The notes under the pieces: model-generated
The model's input: only the letters and a program-made list of their open reading frames with translations
The model's database searches: none
Told to the model about the DNA's origin: nothing
Shown here: piece after piece, positions 45,201 through 52,851 of the stretch
How the letters are laid out: the number at the start of each line of letters is the position of its first letter
Numbering within the stretch: the stretch's first letter is position 1
NCBI RefSeq assembly: GCF_002214505.1
Contig: NZ_CP015103.1
Span: 310,001-374,000 of the forward strand
Source: Thermococcus siculi
Lineage (GTDB): Archaea > Methanobacteriota_B > Thermococci > Thermococcales > Thermococcaceae
Length of the DNA: 64,000 nucleotides
Reading direction: 5' to 3'
Position numbers and translations under genes: made by a program

Positions 45201-45744
45201 CCAGTCCAATTCTCGTAACCGAACCCCTTGCAGGGTAGAAGAGATAGGCCTTGGCGTGCATAAACTCCTTTACGTAGACGCGAATCTCAAGGTTCCCGTC
45301 TCTAAGCCATTCTAGCAGTTTTCGAAGGAACTCCTCGTTCTCTAGAGTCTGCTCCATATAGTTTGCGTTAGCCTCGATGTCCCTGCTCTGCTCATCCAAG
45401 TTAGATTTCTCGCTTTCAGTTTTTTCCTTCAATCTCTTCAGGGTTTCGAGTGAGTGGTAAACCATGCTTAACTGTTCGTATGTCTCCCTGTTGGTCTGGT
45501 TCCCAATGACTATGCGCATTTTTCCACCGCGGGAGAAGAACCCTTCAAGCTCATCCTGTATTTCCTTTAACCCGCTGATGAACAGAAAACCCACTGCAAC
45601 GTCTATCTGGCTGTAATCCCCGGATGTTAATATTTCTCTAAGGACATCTATCAGCTTGATTCCCTTTTTCTCGCCGTTCACTTCCCTGAGTCTGTTATCC
45701 ACAAGCCCATATTTATCGAGAAGGGAGATTGCAGATTCGGTCAT
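42271..45744 (-). CDS. PLD-nuclease/SNF2-type helicase fusion (defence)
   Basis: This 1157-residue protein has an N-terminal phospholipase-D-like domain with one HKD-type motif at about 161 (MHAKAYLFY...GSSNFTLAGF). It is followed by a SNF2/superfamily 2 helicase: Walker A VGLGKSY (about 305), DEAH (about 388), LLTATPYRK and motif VI QRIGRVDRIG (about 829). A helical C-terminal region completes it. PLD-SNF2 proteins act with adenine methyltransferases in restriction-like systems, and DrmD of DISARM is a SNF2 relative. ATG 45744 follows AGGTGGGTGA. It shares strand with, but is 11 kb from, the large methyltransferase. Confidence 0.85.
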   Translation of the reverse strand: MTESAISLLDKYGLVDNRLREVNGEKKGIKLIDVLREILTSGDYSQIDVAVGFLFISGLKEIQDELEGFFSRGGKMRIVIGNQTNRETYEQLSMVYHSLETLKRLKEKTESEKSNLDEQSRDIEANANYMEQTLENEEFLRKLLEWLRDGNLEIRVYVKEFMHAKAYLFYPARGSVTRIGLVGSSNFTLAGFSGNTELNALVQSTHFESLKEWYDEIWEEAVPFNPKLLEVIERSWANQVPGNLPLPYEVLIRGLYELYKEVLEEDSRFLLRKLDETLYDFQRDAVRRAIAIVNKYGGVLISDVVGLGKSYIGLALLEHFSLFEFLQGRSKEVAVIAPPELVRYWEGLLNEFRIPGRVFSAGLLPRRELSPEKYEEMKKYIRSVETVLVDEAHHYANTNTKSYRNLQELLTGKRVILLTATPYRKQYRDIINQIRLFLPERRHPFPITPQTWDELVKAIEKGEIDPSYVLREIMIRRTRYDILRLYGGKDNCIKVKKRKEPLCFPRRKLSVLTYKISEVYPIEFIPKELVSRIAFDSPIKPDDIYTLFLAGISSMKYARFALYDYVIPHYREAEPYRNLSSIGKNLRGLMRILYLKRLESSWYAMYQTLKRDIIKTENFIKFVEHRFIPAGDEFDDVLLGKINGNRAPKVLSDEEVEEFIKEFTASRTPQYKAGAFRRGELLDDLRYDLEKLRAMEAALYPLKEYLKKNPERDPKLKVLAEEIQRLWKEGKKILVFSEFEETVQWVYEGLQEIIEDEELKRRMAYVSSNTKGIADKIRRFAPRANNYEEYIDREDELDVLVSTDVLSEGLNLQDANVVVNYDLHWTPIKLIQRIGRVDRIGTEHDEILVYNFFPETRLEENLGLVEKVRRRIAEFNNALGADGKILEESEEWNPSAIEAIYRTSSLDEIELEADKTLLSVTTFAEKLVREYLESHRERFKELKKRYSMRSIALSEAREPHAFFVLSNGATSQYLIYRLVEGEWKKQNVPIEQLIGRTGLSEETPPYNDENAMELYREVARIALRDFKRLLKISGSTLEYGRRRPSKYPPKIRLVLQRLQSRLERTKNPGEREVISKLLDLVQWGYLNHEPFKDALLKAKVHRNTRTEEIIELCKELIDRFGIATRRRTLQEEAKKREIEGTKPHIVAGLLFIPRNSS

Positions 45745-46130
45745 CAGAGTTCACCCACCTGTCAGTGTTTACCGCCTTTTCTTCTTGAAGATATCCTAAC
45801 CAAGTTTTATCAATTTTGTGCAGAAGGTATCTAACACAATCTCTTAGTAGAAAGAGGTCAGTTGACACCAGTGTGTGTTGAGTGTAGCTTACCCGTCATA
45901 TCCTAAATGTGGGATCATAATGGCGTTAATGTACTTTGAATAATATGCTCGTTCAGAAAATGTGGATGATACTAGTCTTGTCTCCTCCTTAGACTGAATG
46001 AACGCTGGACAGAGTAAAAAAACCCATCATTGGTGATGGGTCATCACCTATTTGAGATTTTGAAGAGCTGGTGAGCTGGCCTCAAAGCCATATGGTTCGT
46101 ATTTTCCTGATGATCCACCTTACCTGCTGG
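45745..46130. other. gap between helicase and HEPN operators
   Basis: No gene is visible in this AT-rich stretch. It holds the upstream region of the helicase gene (a TATA-like AAAACTTGGTTAG on the minus strand is weak) and the terminator-like hairpin at 46016-46041. Confidence 0.5.
46016..46041 (-). terminator. hairpin plus T7 terminator on the minus strand
   Basis: The minus strand reads an 8-bp stem ACCCATCA/TGATGGGT with loop CCAA, directly followed by seven T. It lies between the seven-gene defence operon (read-through from 47251) and the helicase gene, so it would stop that transcript after it crosses the HEPN/MNT pair in antisense. Confidence 0.6.
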
Positions 46131-46132
46131 AG

Positions 46133-46224
46133 ATTATCATGGCAACAATACCTGGTGTTTCCACTTTTCCTGTTATCATGATAACAAAAAGCTTTATATA
46201 TATGCTATTGGTTATCATGACAAC
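46133..46224 (+). promoter_or_regulatory. triple palindromic operator around the HEPN/MNT promoter
   Basis: Three copies of GTTATCATGATAAC: 46133-46146 (imperfect), 46172-46185 (perfect; 16-bp palindrome at 46171-46186) and 46211-46224 (imperfect). Their centres are exactly 39 bp apart. The TATA box GCTTTATATATATG (46191-46204) lies between the second and third, and the third overlaps the expected transcription start. This is a layout for repression, probably by the toxin-antitoxin products. Confidence 0.8.
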
Positions 46225-46235
46225 GGGGAGATCGG

Positions 46236-46565
46236 ATGGTTAGTCTTCAGGAACTCAAGGCCAATGCCAAAGAATACCTCGAAGACGCTGACTACCTATT
46301 CAGCAAAGGCCACTACAACTCGGCCTTAAACCTCTACTTCAAGGCCCTCGTGGCAATTTGCGACTACATCATCCTCAGAGATGCCGGAAAACTCCCAAGA
46401 AACCACACCGAACGCTTCAGAATTCTGGAGGCCAAGTATCCAGAGATATACGAGATTGTGGACTTTCACTTCAACAACTACCGCAGAGCATACCTCATGA
46501 GGGCCACAGAGGAGTGGGTGGAGGTGCTAAAGAATGACGTCCACAGACTCTACACCAAAATCTGA
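46236..46565 (+). CDS. HEPN-domain protein (putative toxin)
   Basis: This 109-residue helical protein has HEPN-like features: N-terminal EYLEDADYLFSKGHYNSALN, the polar motif RNHTERFR in the loop, and FHFNNYRRAYLMRAT. Partners of this type are RNases held silent by a nucleotidyltransferase. ATG 46236 follows ACGGGGAG. The next gene overlaps its end by 32 bp. It is transcribed against the surrounding defence genes, so it is likely an inserted module. Confidence 0.75.
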   Translation: MVSLQELKANAKEYLEDADYLFSKGHYNSALNLYFKALVAICDYIILRDAGKLPRNHTERFRILEAKYPEIYEIVDFHFNNYRRAYLMRATEEWVEVLKNDVHRLYTKI

Positions 46566-47178
46566 CAGTCTTTTCTCATTTCCCTCCTTCTGGCATCTTA
46601 GGGATACGGTAAAGGACTTCCTCAAAAGCCACGAGGAAGTCTTCGATGTAGTCCTATACGGCTCAACAGTTCTAGGAAAGGAGAAACCCAACGACATAGA
46701 TCTGATGATACTCACCCGCGGGAAACTTCCGCCCCTGAAGCTCCGGGAGCTGATCCTCCAGCTGAAGGGGACCCTCTCTACAGCGATCCCTCGGGAAAAA
46801 CTCGACGTTAGGGCCATGAGCCTCGAAGAGCTCTTCGATCCCAACAACCTCGCGAGCCTTGGAGTGCTGGTTGAGGGCTACTCCCTCCGCCATAACAAAA
46901 ACCTCGCGGAGCTGATGAACGGGAAAGCCTACGCCATCTTCCGCTTCACTCTGGGAGGGCTTCCGAGGAAGGACAGGGTGCGCTTCCAGTACGCGCTGAA
47001 GGGAAGGGACATGAGAAGCGGTCTGCTGAAGGAGCTCAACGGTGAGCAGTGGGGAGCGTGGGTGGTGGCGGTGCCCATCCAGCACACGTACCGCTTTAGG
47101 GAGTTCCTCGAGCTGTGGGGGGTTAAGTACGAGGCCTTTACAGTCCTTAAAGGGGCGGACCTGTTTTACACGTTTTAG
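46534..47178 (+). CDS. nucleotidyltransferase (antitoxin-type, MNT family)
   Basis: This 214-residue protein has the polymerase-beta-like motif YGSTVLGKEKPNDIDLMIL (Gly-Ser and Asp-x-Asp intact) near residues 42-60. A C-terminal extension (about 100-214) is longer than in minimal MNT proteins. It is co-translated with the HEPN gene (overlap; GAGGTG upstream of ATG 46534). In such pairs the nucleotidyltransferase modifies the HEPN toxin. The extra domain may provide DNA binding to the operators; this is inference. Confidence 0.8.
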   Translation: MTSTDSTPKSDSLFSFPSFWHLRDTVKDFLKSHEEVFDVVLYGSTVLGKEKPNDIDLMILTRGKLPPLKLRELILQLKGTLSTAIPREKLDVRAMSLEELFDPNNLASLGVLVEGYSLRHNKNLAELMNGKAYAIFRFTLGGLPRKDRVRFQYALKGRDMRSGLLKELNGEQWGAWVVAVPIQHTYRFREFLELWGVKYEAFTVLKGADLFYTF

Positions 47179-47250
47179 CATGACATCTATTAAGCCCGGA
47201 CGCCAAGGTGCATGAAGAAACTAAAAAGCATCCATCGGCCTTATTTGTTC

Positions 47251-47730
47251 TCATTTGAGTGATATCCAAGGGGTTCTAACGTTCTCGTCACATGCAGTGA
47301 TCCAGGCTTTGTCAAAATTCTTTAACTCTCCCAGTAGCATTTTATCACGCTTTATGAGTGCCCCAACCACTGAAGTAACCTCTTCTGGGATTACCAAAAC
47401 AGCACAGTACCCTACGTTCTTTTTGCCACTCAATCCAAAAACGGGCATAAGTTCCTCTTTCAAGAGTTTTAGGGTCTGAGGAAACTTGCCCTGAAGGCTT
47501 TCACGAAGGTTTCCCTTAGTAACGTCATTTATCTCTTTGAGTTCTACTACGAGTGCTGTAAATTCCTCATTCTTAAAGGTGATGTACACAAAATCGCAGT
47601 GTGCTCCACCGATGCTCTTTGCCTTATGGTACATTTCGAGATTTAGAATTACGTATGGCTCGCCTCCTTCTATTCCTACACCACAATCGCCATCGCTGTA
47701 TTCTCCCTTTATCCTGTGCAATATTCTCAC
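47251..47730 (-). CDS. small PD-(D/E)xK-like putative nuclease
   Basis: This protein of up to 159 residues has the pattern D46 (HCDFVYITF) then E63-L-K65 (ALVVELKEIND), fitting the nuclease core D...ExK, with helices on either side. It directly follows the AAA ATPase with a 1-bp gap (TGA-G-GTG), so they are one unit. The start is GTG 47730, or a TTG at 47721 that lies better behind GAGGTGAG. The nuclease call rests on the motif alone. Confidence 0.6.
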   Translation of the reverse strand: MRILHRIKGEYSDGDCGVGIEGGEPYVILNLEMYHKAKSIGGAHCDFVYITFKNEEFTALVVELKEINDVTKGNLRESLQGKFPQTLKLLKEELMPVFGLSGKKNVGYCAVLVIPEEVTSVVGALIKRDKMLLGELKNFDKAWITACDENVRTPWISLK

Positions 47731-47731
47731 C

Positions 47732-49423
47732 TCACAAGCTTAGGGCCCATGAGGCTAGAATATCCGTGATTACTGTAATTCCCGGAACTTCTCTAAGGAT
47801 GTCCTTTGCAGAGATTTCAGACACTTCTACACTGCCATCGGGTTTAGGAACATAATAGTAAAACCTCATGTCGAGATCCTTTGCCTGTGAAACAGCTTTG
47901 GCAAGAGGTCTCACCTCTTCCTCCCCTACGTCGATAGCCTGTATTCTGAGCAGTTCCTGTATCAACTTGATTATGCTGTTTTCGTCATAATTAAGCTCCT
48001 TCAAATAGGCCAGTGTGATCGCGAGTACATCGCTGTGAGTGCTGAAGAGGATTTTGTGGTCAAACCCTTTTGAAAGGCCAGCCAGCACTAATGCCATTAA
48101 AATCTGAGCTGAGTAGTGCAGTTGAGCTTCTGGTTCTTCTATGATCAGGTAAGAATTTGGAGGGATGCTTAGAATGGGCAACATGATTCCTGAGACTTCC
48201 CCTGCGAGTGCGGAGGCTAAAGTTATTGGCACATCTGCAGAGCCCCATTTTTGATACCTAAGCTTTTTCACGGTGGTGTCAAACGTTAGTCTTCCTTGAA
48301 GAACTGGATTAAACAGCCTGGCAAGTTTTTCGTCGTATTCGTCCTTCAATAGTTTTCTGCGTCCCCTGGCGAGATGGTGGAGATATGAGTAGAAAACAAT
48401 GTTGTCTCTGTACATTGTAACGAATCTATCCCACAGGTACGGTTCATTGGAGATTGAATCAAGCTGGTAAACAAATGGACTCCTCCCGAAGGGGACGAAT
48501 AGGACTGAACTAATACCGAGGACGTCTTCATGTATGTTCTTAAGTGCCTCACTGATTTCTTTTGTAAGATAAGCCAGAAGATTCATTCCAAACCTAGACA
48601 ACTTTCTAAACATGGATCCAAAGCTTAATTCCAAGGGGAGACGGATTCTTGACCTTTGGAGGACTGTTTTAATCACTAAATCTGCACTCACATTTTCCTT
48701 GTCGGAGGGGAGTTCTTTGCTTACATACACTCTAATCTGTTCCCACAGGGGGCTGTGGAAAGGTATCTTGCTCTCTATTCTGATTGTTATATTCAAGTTT
48801 TTATCTAATCCAAGTTCAGAGGAAGCGTGAAGGAGGGAACTGATCATCAATTGCTCGTCGTTACTGACGTTTTCCCATGTGTGAGGGGTTTTCAAAATGT
48901 CCATAAAAATTGTCTCTAGCTCGGGAACCAACAGCTCGGGGATTTCGATTTTCGTACCCTCCTTAAGGGGCAATATTTCTTGAGTTAGGGAGAGAAGGTT
49001 TTCTTGGAACAAATCAACTATCACATCAATGTTGATGGATTCGGTAATCTTCAGGGCTACTACTAAACTATCGGCTTCTTCTCTTATTACTATTTCATCT
49101 AGCCCAAATCTCTCTCGTAAAATTCCGAGAATTTCATCGAGATTGTCCTGATTGATATAGTCATAAACTGCCATAGCAGTTATCAGACACCGGGGAGTCG
49201 TTCGCCTAATGAATGTTTCAATGCGATCCAAGAGCTCTAACTCCCTCACAGTTTTGACAAAGAGTCTCTCCCTTGCTACTTCATCAAGAAGCATGAGTTG
49301 AATGTAAGCGGATTTCAGGGTGTATGACTTTCCAGAGTTTGGAGGGCCAAGTAGCACGGTTATATCCCCAAGTTCCAGTTCGGCATCTTTTAATGGCCCC
49401 ACGTTTTTGATGGAGATTTTCAT
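47732..49423 (-). CDS. AAA/OLD-like ATPase (defence)
   Basis: This 563-residue protein starts with the SMC/OLD-type pattern KISIKNVGPLKDAELELGD and has Walker A GPPNSGKS (26-33). A long variable helical middle is followed by Walker B with extra Glu (YLIIEEPEAQLH) and the STHSD switch. No TOPRIM domain follows, so it is not a complete OLD nuclease. A separate nuclease-like protein is coded next. ATPase-nuclease pairs of this kind are common in phage defence. Composition is AT-rich, unlike core genes. Confidence 0.82.
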   Translation of the reverse strand: MKISIKNVGPLKDAELELGDITVLLGPPNSGKSYTLKSAYIQLMLLDEVARERLFVKTVRELELLDRIETFIRRTTPRCLITAMAVYDYINQDNLDEILGILRERFGLDEIVIREEADSLVVALKITESINIDVIVDLFQENLLSLTQEILPLKEGTKIEIPELLVPELETIFMDILKTPHTWENVSNDEQLMISSLLHASSELGLDKNLNITIRIESKIPFHSPLWEQIRVYVSKELPSDKENVSADLVIKTVLQRSRIRLPLELSFGSMFRKLSRFGMNLLAYLTKEISEALKNIHEDVLGISSVLFVPFGRSPFVYQLDSISNEPYLWDRFVTMYRDNIVFYSYLHHLARGRRKLLKDEYDEKLARLFNPVLQGRLTFDTTVKKLRYQKWGSADVPITLASALAGEVSGIMLPILSIPPNSYLIIEEPEAQLHYSAQILMALVLAGLSKGFDHKILFSTHSDVLAITLAYLKELNYDENSIIKLIQELLRIQAIDVGEEEVRPLAKAVSQAKDLDMRFYYYVPKPDGSVEVSEISAKDILREVPGITVITDILASWALSL

Positions 49424-49446
49424 TGGAGTCCACCCTCAAAAAGCAT

Positions 49447-50213
49447 TCAGCTTTTATTCTTTTTAACATTTTGGAGATCCCTCTTAAACTGGCATTCATT
49501 GAACTTCTGAGTGAACTCTTTGAGGCCGTGTCTGGCCGCTTTTTTGAAGCACCGCTTGTACCCTCGGTTGATTCCGAGGGCGTGGTTTATCACGATGAGT
49601 CCGGAGGTGGAGTTAAACTTTCCTATTCCCCTAGAAAGCTCCTGGCTAAAGACCTTCCTCTCCTTTTCGGTCTTTCGCATTTCCTGGGCAATCAGGGGCA
49701 GATAATCAGTGAGTGATTCGATATCAGGCTTTTCTTTTTCAAAGGCTTCGATTAGACCTTCGAGTAACACAATTTGTGTTCCATCCAGCTCAATGGCCGA
49801 GATTATCATTTTTTCGTGTCTCTTAACCAATCTCATTAATTCCTGCATGCTCTTCGTCATTTCAATGTAATCATTTTCAAGCTGTTCGATTATGGCCCTG
49901 GCCTTTTCTTTAGGTTCGAAGGGAGGCACTGCCACGGAGTACATTAAGAGTGCTCCAAAGGCGTAAGAAACGTCATCTGCCAGTTTTTCAAGATCCTTAC
50001 TGGCCTTGTCGAGCTTTTTCTGGAACGTGAGTGCTAGCGATCTTTTGAGATTCCTTTTCTCCTCCTCTTTCTTTCTCCACTTGATGAAGTCAACACCGAT
50101 TTTGAAAAACTCGTATAATGCGATGGCAAGGCTGAAGTATGGCTTGAGATTGGCGCAATTGTCCCTCCCGAGCCCGTAAAGATTTCAAATATTGCCTTGT
50201 CGAGCTCGTTCAT
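49447..50213 (-). pseudogene. coiled-coil protein gene with one frameshift
   Basis: The start MNELDKAIFE (ATG 50213, GGTGGGGA site) runs out of frame near 50184. One base removed from an A-run (GAAAATC to GAAATC) would explain it. The restored product is about 255 residues: ...NLYGLGRDNCANLKPYFSLA..., then FKIGVDFIKWRKKEEEKRNL and a long charged helix region to the stop at 49447. I recognise no family. It lies between the nuclease-like gene and the ATPase in the same operon. A sequencing error is possible. Confidence 0.75.
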
Positions 50214-50225
50214 CGGAATCCCCAC

Positions 50226-50237
50226 CTAACATGTTAG
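50226..50237. promoter_or_regulatory. 12-bp palindrome upstream of the coiled-coil gene
   Basis: CTAACATGTTAG is a perfect palindrome just before the ribosome site, in a 60-bp gap with an AT-rich CAATAATAA stretch that could be an internal TATA box. A possible operator; no direct evidence. Confidence 0.3.
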
Positions 50238-50273
50238 TTATTATTGAGATGGCTTTGATTTTGGGAGGGAACT

Positions 50274-51188
50274 TCACTCAAGTCTCCTAAGCTCTCTTTC
50301 GTCTACTGGAGTGAATGTGAACTCAATGACCCCAAATGTTCCTTCCCCGTAGTATTCTTCAAATTCACTTGGGGGATCTGGCTGAAGGCCTGTAAATCTG
50401 TAAATTGTATTAACTAGATCTTTCAATTCCGAATTCGAAGTCATGCCATTGTTGATAACATACCCACCAATTCCATTCTTTCTGAGGAACTTGTAGAGCC
50501 ATAATGCATAGCTTCCGCATACAAATTTATTATACCATGTGCAACCTGAAAATGAGGGTATTGTTGAGTAAATGACTGGGACAAAGAAATCCATTGGGAT
50601 TGTGTAATCTTTGCATGGTTTTTGTCTCCAAAGCTCAACTATCTCGGGACTCGCAGCTAAATTGGGAATATCCTCGGATGTAGACATTAGTAAATATGTA
50701 AACAACCATTTAGATTTAGAGGTTATTTTTCTTTTCCTCTGAGAACCCCACCTTTTTCCAAAGTGAAATGGATACTTGCTAGGGGTAAACAAGAATTCTT
50801 GCTGATGAGCGCTTATTTTCCAGTTATTTGTACTTTTATTTAACTTAGCTTGCAAGAAAGACGTGCGCATCTGGTCGATCATTCTGCGCCCATTATGATA
50901 CTTAATCACAAACAAAATGTCCCCTAGCTCTACACGAGACTTGTTACATGGGCCACTGTTTGAAGAAAAAAGCGCATAAGGCTTTTGATGGACGACTTTA
51001 GATCTGATCTGGAGGCGATAATATCCAAACCCGCGTACCCATATTAGGTACTTGTTATGCTGTTGAAGTCTACCAATATACTCATTAACAATCTGAGGCT
51101 CACTTAACGAGGGATTTTCTAAAATCACCTGTTTTAGCATTCCATCCAAAGATGCCGACAACACATCGAGTGGTACTGGACCAGTCAT
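50274..51188 (-). CDS. putative nuclease (PD-(D/E)xK, QxK variant) of the Kiwa-like cassette
   Basis: This 304-residue protein has D90 in VELGDILFVIKYH and Q113-A-K115 in TSFLQAKLNK. This resembles the QxK variant of the PD-(D/E)xK active site seen in some defence nucleases. The rest has mixed composition with several Trp and Cys (FSGCTWYNKFVCGSYA). It starts 6 bp after the KwaB-like gene with AGGTGAG, so the three genes form one unit. I recognise no named family. Confidence 0.6.
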   Translation of the reverse strand: MTGPVPLDVLSASLDGMLKQVILENPSLSEPQIVNEYIGRLQQHNKYLIWVRGFGYYRLQIRSKVVHQKPYALFSSNSGPCNKSRVELGDILFVIKYHNGRRMIDQMRTSFLQAKLNKSTNNWKISAHQQEFLFTPSKYPFHFGKRWGSQRKRKITSKSKWLFTYLLMSTSEDIPNLAASPEIVELWRQKPCKDYTIPMDFFVPVIYSTIPSFSGCTWYNKFVCGSYALWLYKFLRKNGIGGYVINNGMTSNSELKDLVNTIYRFTGLQPDPPSEFEEYYGEGTFGVIEFTFTPVDERELRRLE

Positions 51189-51194
51189 ACTTTC

Positions 51195-52307
51195 TCACCT
51201 CAGCTCCTCTGGTTTTCCCTTTGAAATGTGCTTGTTATTCAGAGTTTTTGTAAATCTAGCCCCTATCACACCCAGAATCTCCCTAACAGCCTTTTTGTAT
51301 TCCTTAGAGTTAGTAGGTGGAAGTATGACCCTATTTGCAGTTTCATCAATATCAAACGAAACCTCCTCGCCGAACTTCTCTTTTACCCATTTGAAGTCTT
51401 CTATGGTTGCTTCGTTCATGTATTGCCTTGTCACAGGATGGAGTAGCATTTTATAGAGCTGTCTGTTGGATTCCACAACCTGCTTAAAATTCTGGAGGTC
51501 TTCATCTGCGAGAACTGATTGAAGCATATTACATTGCTCCAGGACTTCTAGGGCTTTTTGTTTTTGGTGTTCATAGACATCTAGCAAAGACTCAAAGCCA
51601 CCCTTATTCCAGATTACCCCCCAAGACGACTCTGCCCTATTGGGATCCCTCTCATCAAACCTCACAATGAACACAAAGTCTGCAGAATTATCAAACTCAA
51701 TTCCCTCAACAGTTTCTATGGCATTAAAGGCTAGTATTAGTCCATCATCTCCGGTTTCTTCAATGGAGTTAAGTACAGTTCCTCTATGGACGAGACCACC
51801 TTTTAGGAAACGTTTTTTGACAACTTTGGATTTTGAAAGTCGTTTAGCATATCCAATAGCATACTGTGAACCACGTAGGAAAAATAAGTATCCCCACAAG
51901 TTACTCTCGATGTTCTTGGGCGTTCTCTCTACCTCATAATCAAGTCTAAGAGCTTCAGTAAAATAAGACCAATATGGAAAGTCTATGGGAGACAATTCAA
52001 CATAACAAGGTGTCTCTTCTAAATCAGGATGATACCGAGGGATGCTCTCTGTTTCCAACTTCGAAAGAGAGCCAATGTATGTAGACAAGATTTCCTTTAA
52101 GCTATCTGCAACTTCATCTGTAATTCCTGCATAATAAAAGAGATACTTGTATTGCCTGTTTTCCCCGTCTTGCTTAGGATACCTCTTAATAATAAACATC
52201 TCCGGAACTAAGCCTTCTCTCCCAATTTCGGGAAATCTAGAGGTAATTTCTGAAATATTAATTCTTGCTAGATCGTTCCCATCTGAATCAACTCTTGTTT
52301 GGTTCAT
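51195..52307 (-). CDS. KwaB-like protein (DUF4868), Kiwa-type defence
   Basis: This 370-residue soluble protein resembles the DUF4868 family, to which KwaB of the Kiwa anti-phage system belongs. Support includes strands such as ILAFNAIETVEGIEF, FVFIVRFDE and the WGVIWNKGGFESLLDVYEH region. KwaB acts with the membrane protein KwaA and binds DNA. The gene overlaps the four-helix membrane protein gene by 20 bp in the order kwaA-kwaB, which strengthens the call. The match is from memory and partial; an HMM search is needed. Confidence 0.55.
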   Translation of the reverse strand: MNQTRVDSDGNDLARINISEITSRFPEIGREGLVPEMFIIKRYPKQDGENRQYKYLFYYAGITDEVADSLKEILSTYIGSLSKLETESIPRYHPDLEETPCYVELSPIDFPYWSYFTEALRLDYEVERTPKNIESNLWGYLFFLRGSQYAIGYAKRLSKSKVVKKRFLKGGLVHRGTVLNSIEETGDDGLILAFNAIETVEGIEFDNSADFVFIVRFDERDPNRAESSWGVIWNKGGFESLLDVYEHQKQKALEVLEQCNMLQSVLADEDLQNFKQVVESNRQLYKMLLHPVTRQYMNEATIEDFKWVKEKFGEEVSFDIDETANRVILPPTNSKEYKKAVREILGVIGARFTKTLNNKHISKGKPEELR

Positions 52308-52836
52308 ACTTACTCACGCCCCCCTTGTGATGAATAAAGATATTGGAACCGTTATCGAGTGAATACGCCTGCAAAAATAACTCTTCATTCCTATTAAGCT
52401 TTTCTCTAGATAAGAGTATCCCATCTTTATTATTAATTGTGCATAAATAGAGATTGTATCCGAAGAGTAACTTTAGGAGAGGGTTAACTGCAAAAAGGGA
52501 TGTGGTTAGATAAAGGGCAAAGATAACAACGATTAAAATCCCCATGGAGATTACATCATTCACAGTCTTGATAGTTCCAATAAAAGGAACTATGTATGTG
52601 ACAATAAAACCAACATATTGTTCATTAATATCTCTATCTATCTTGACCACTATTGGTTGTCCGATTAGCTTTTTCACAGAACTCATGACAGCCCAAGCCA
52701 TTAGGAAAATAATAACAAATACTCCCGTACCAACAATAAGTCCCAACTTTAGAGGAAGATTCTTTATTGAGAGTATCACAAAAAGGGGAGAATACGCCAG
52801 CAAACTTAGAATAAGTTTTGCCCATCTCTTAAGCAT
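52288..52836 (-). CDS. KwaA-like four-helix membrane protein
   Basis: This 182-residue protein has four hydrophobic helices (about 8-27, 31-51, 74-90, 97-120) and a cytoplasmic C-terminal domain of about 55 residues. YIVPFIGT lies in helix 3, and NPLLKLLFGYNLYL follows helix 4. Kiwa's KwaA is a small four-helix membrane sensor coded just before KwaB, as here. GGGAGAGG precedes ATG 52836, and the methyltransferase stop lies 15 bp upstream. The membrane topology is clear; the family call is inferred from size and context. Confidence 0.55.
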   Translation of the reverse strand: MLKRWAKLILSLLAYSPLFVILSIKNLPLKLGLIVGTGVFVIIFLMAWAVMSSVKKLIGQPIVVKIDRDINEQYVGFIVTYIVPFIGTIKTVNDVISMGILIVVIFALYLTTSLFAVNPLLKLLFGYNLYLCTINNKDGILLSREKLNRNEELFLQAYSLDNGSNIFIHHKGGVSKYEPNKS

Positions 52837-52851
52837 GGGGCCTCTCCCTCC

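Noticed and set aside
46171-46186. Terminal inverted repeat of a transposon
   Set aside because: The palindrome recurs at regular 39-bp steps only around one promoter and there is no transposase or target duplication, so an operator fits better.
47732-49423. OLD nuclease or Gabija GajA
   Set aside because: The protein ends shortly after the STHSD switch and a short tail; no TOPRIM acidic motifs are seen and no UvrD-like GajB neighbour exists.
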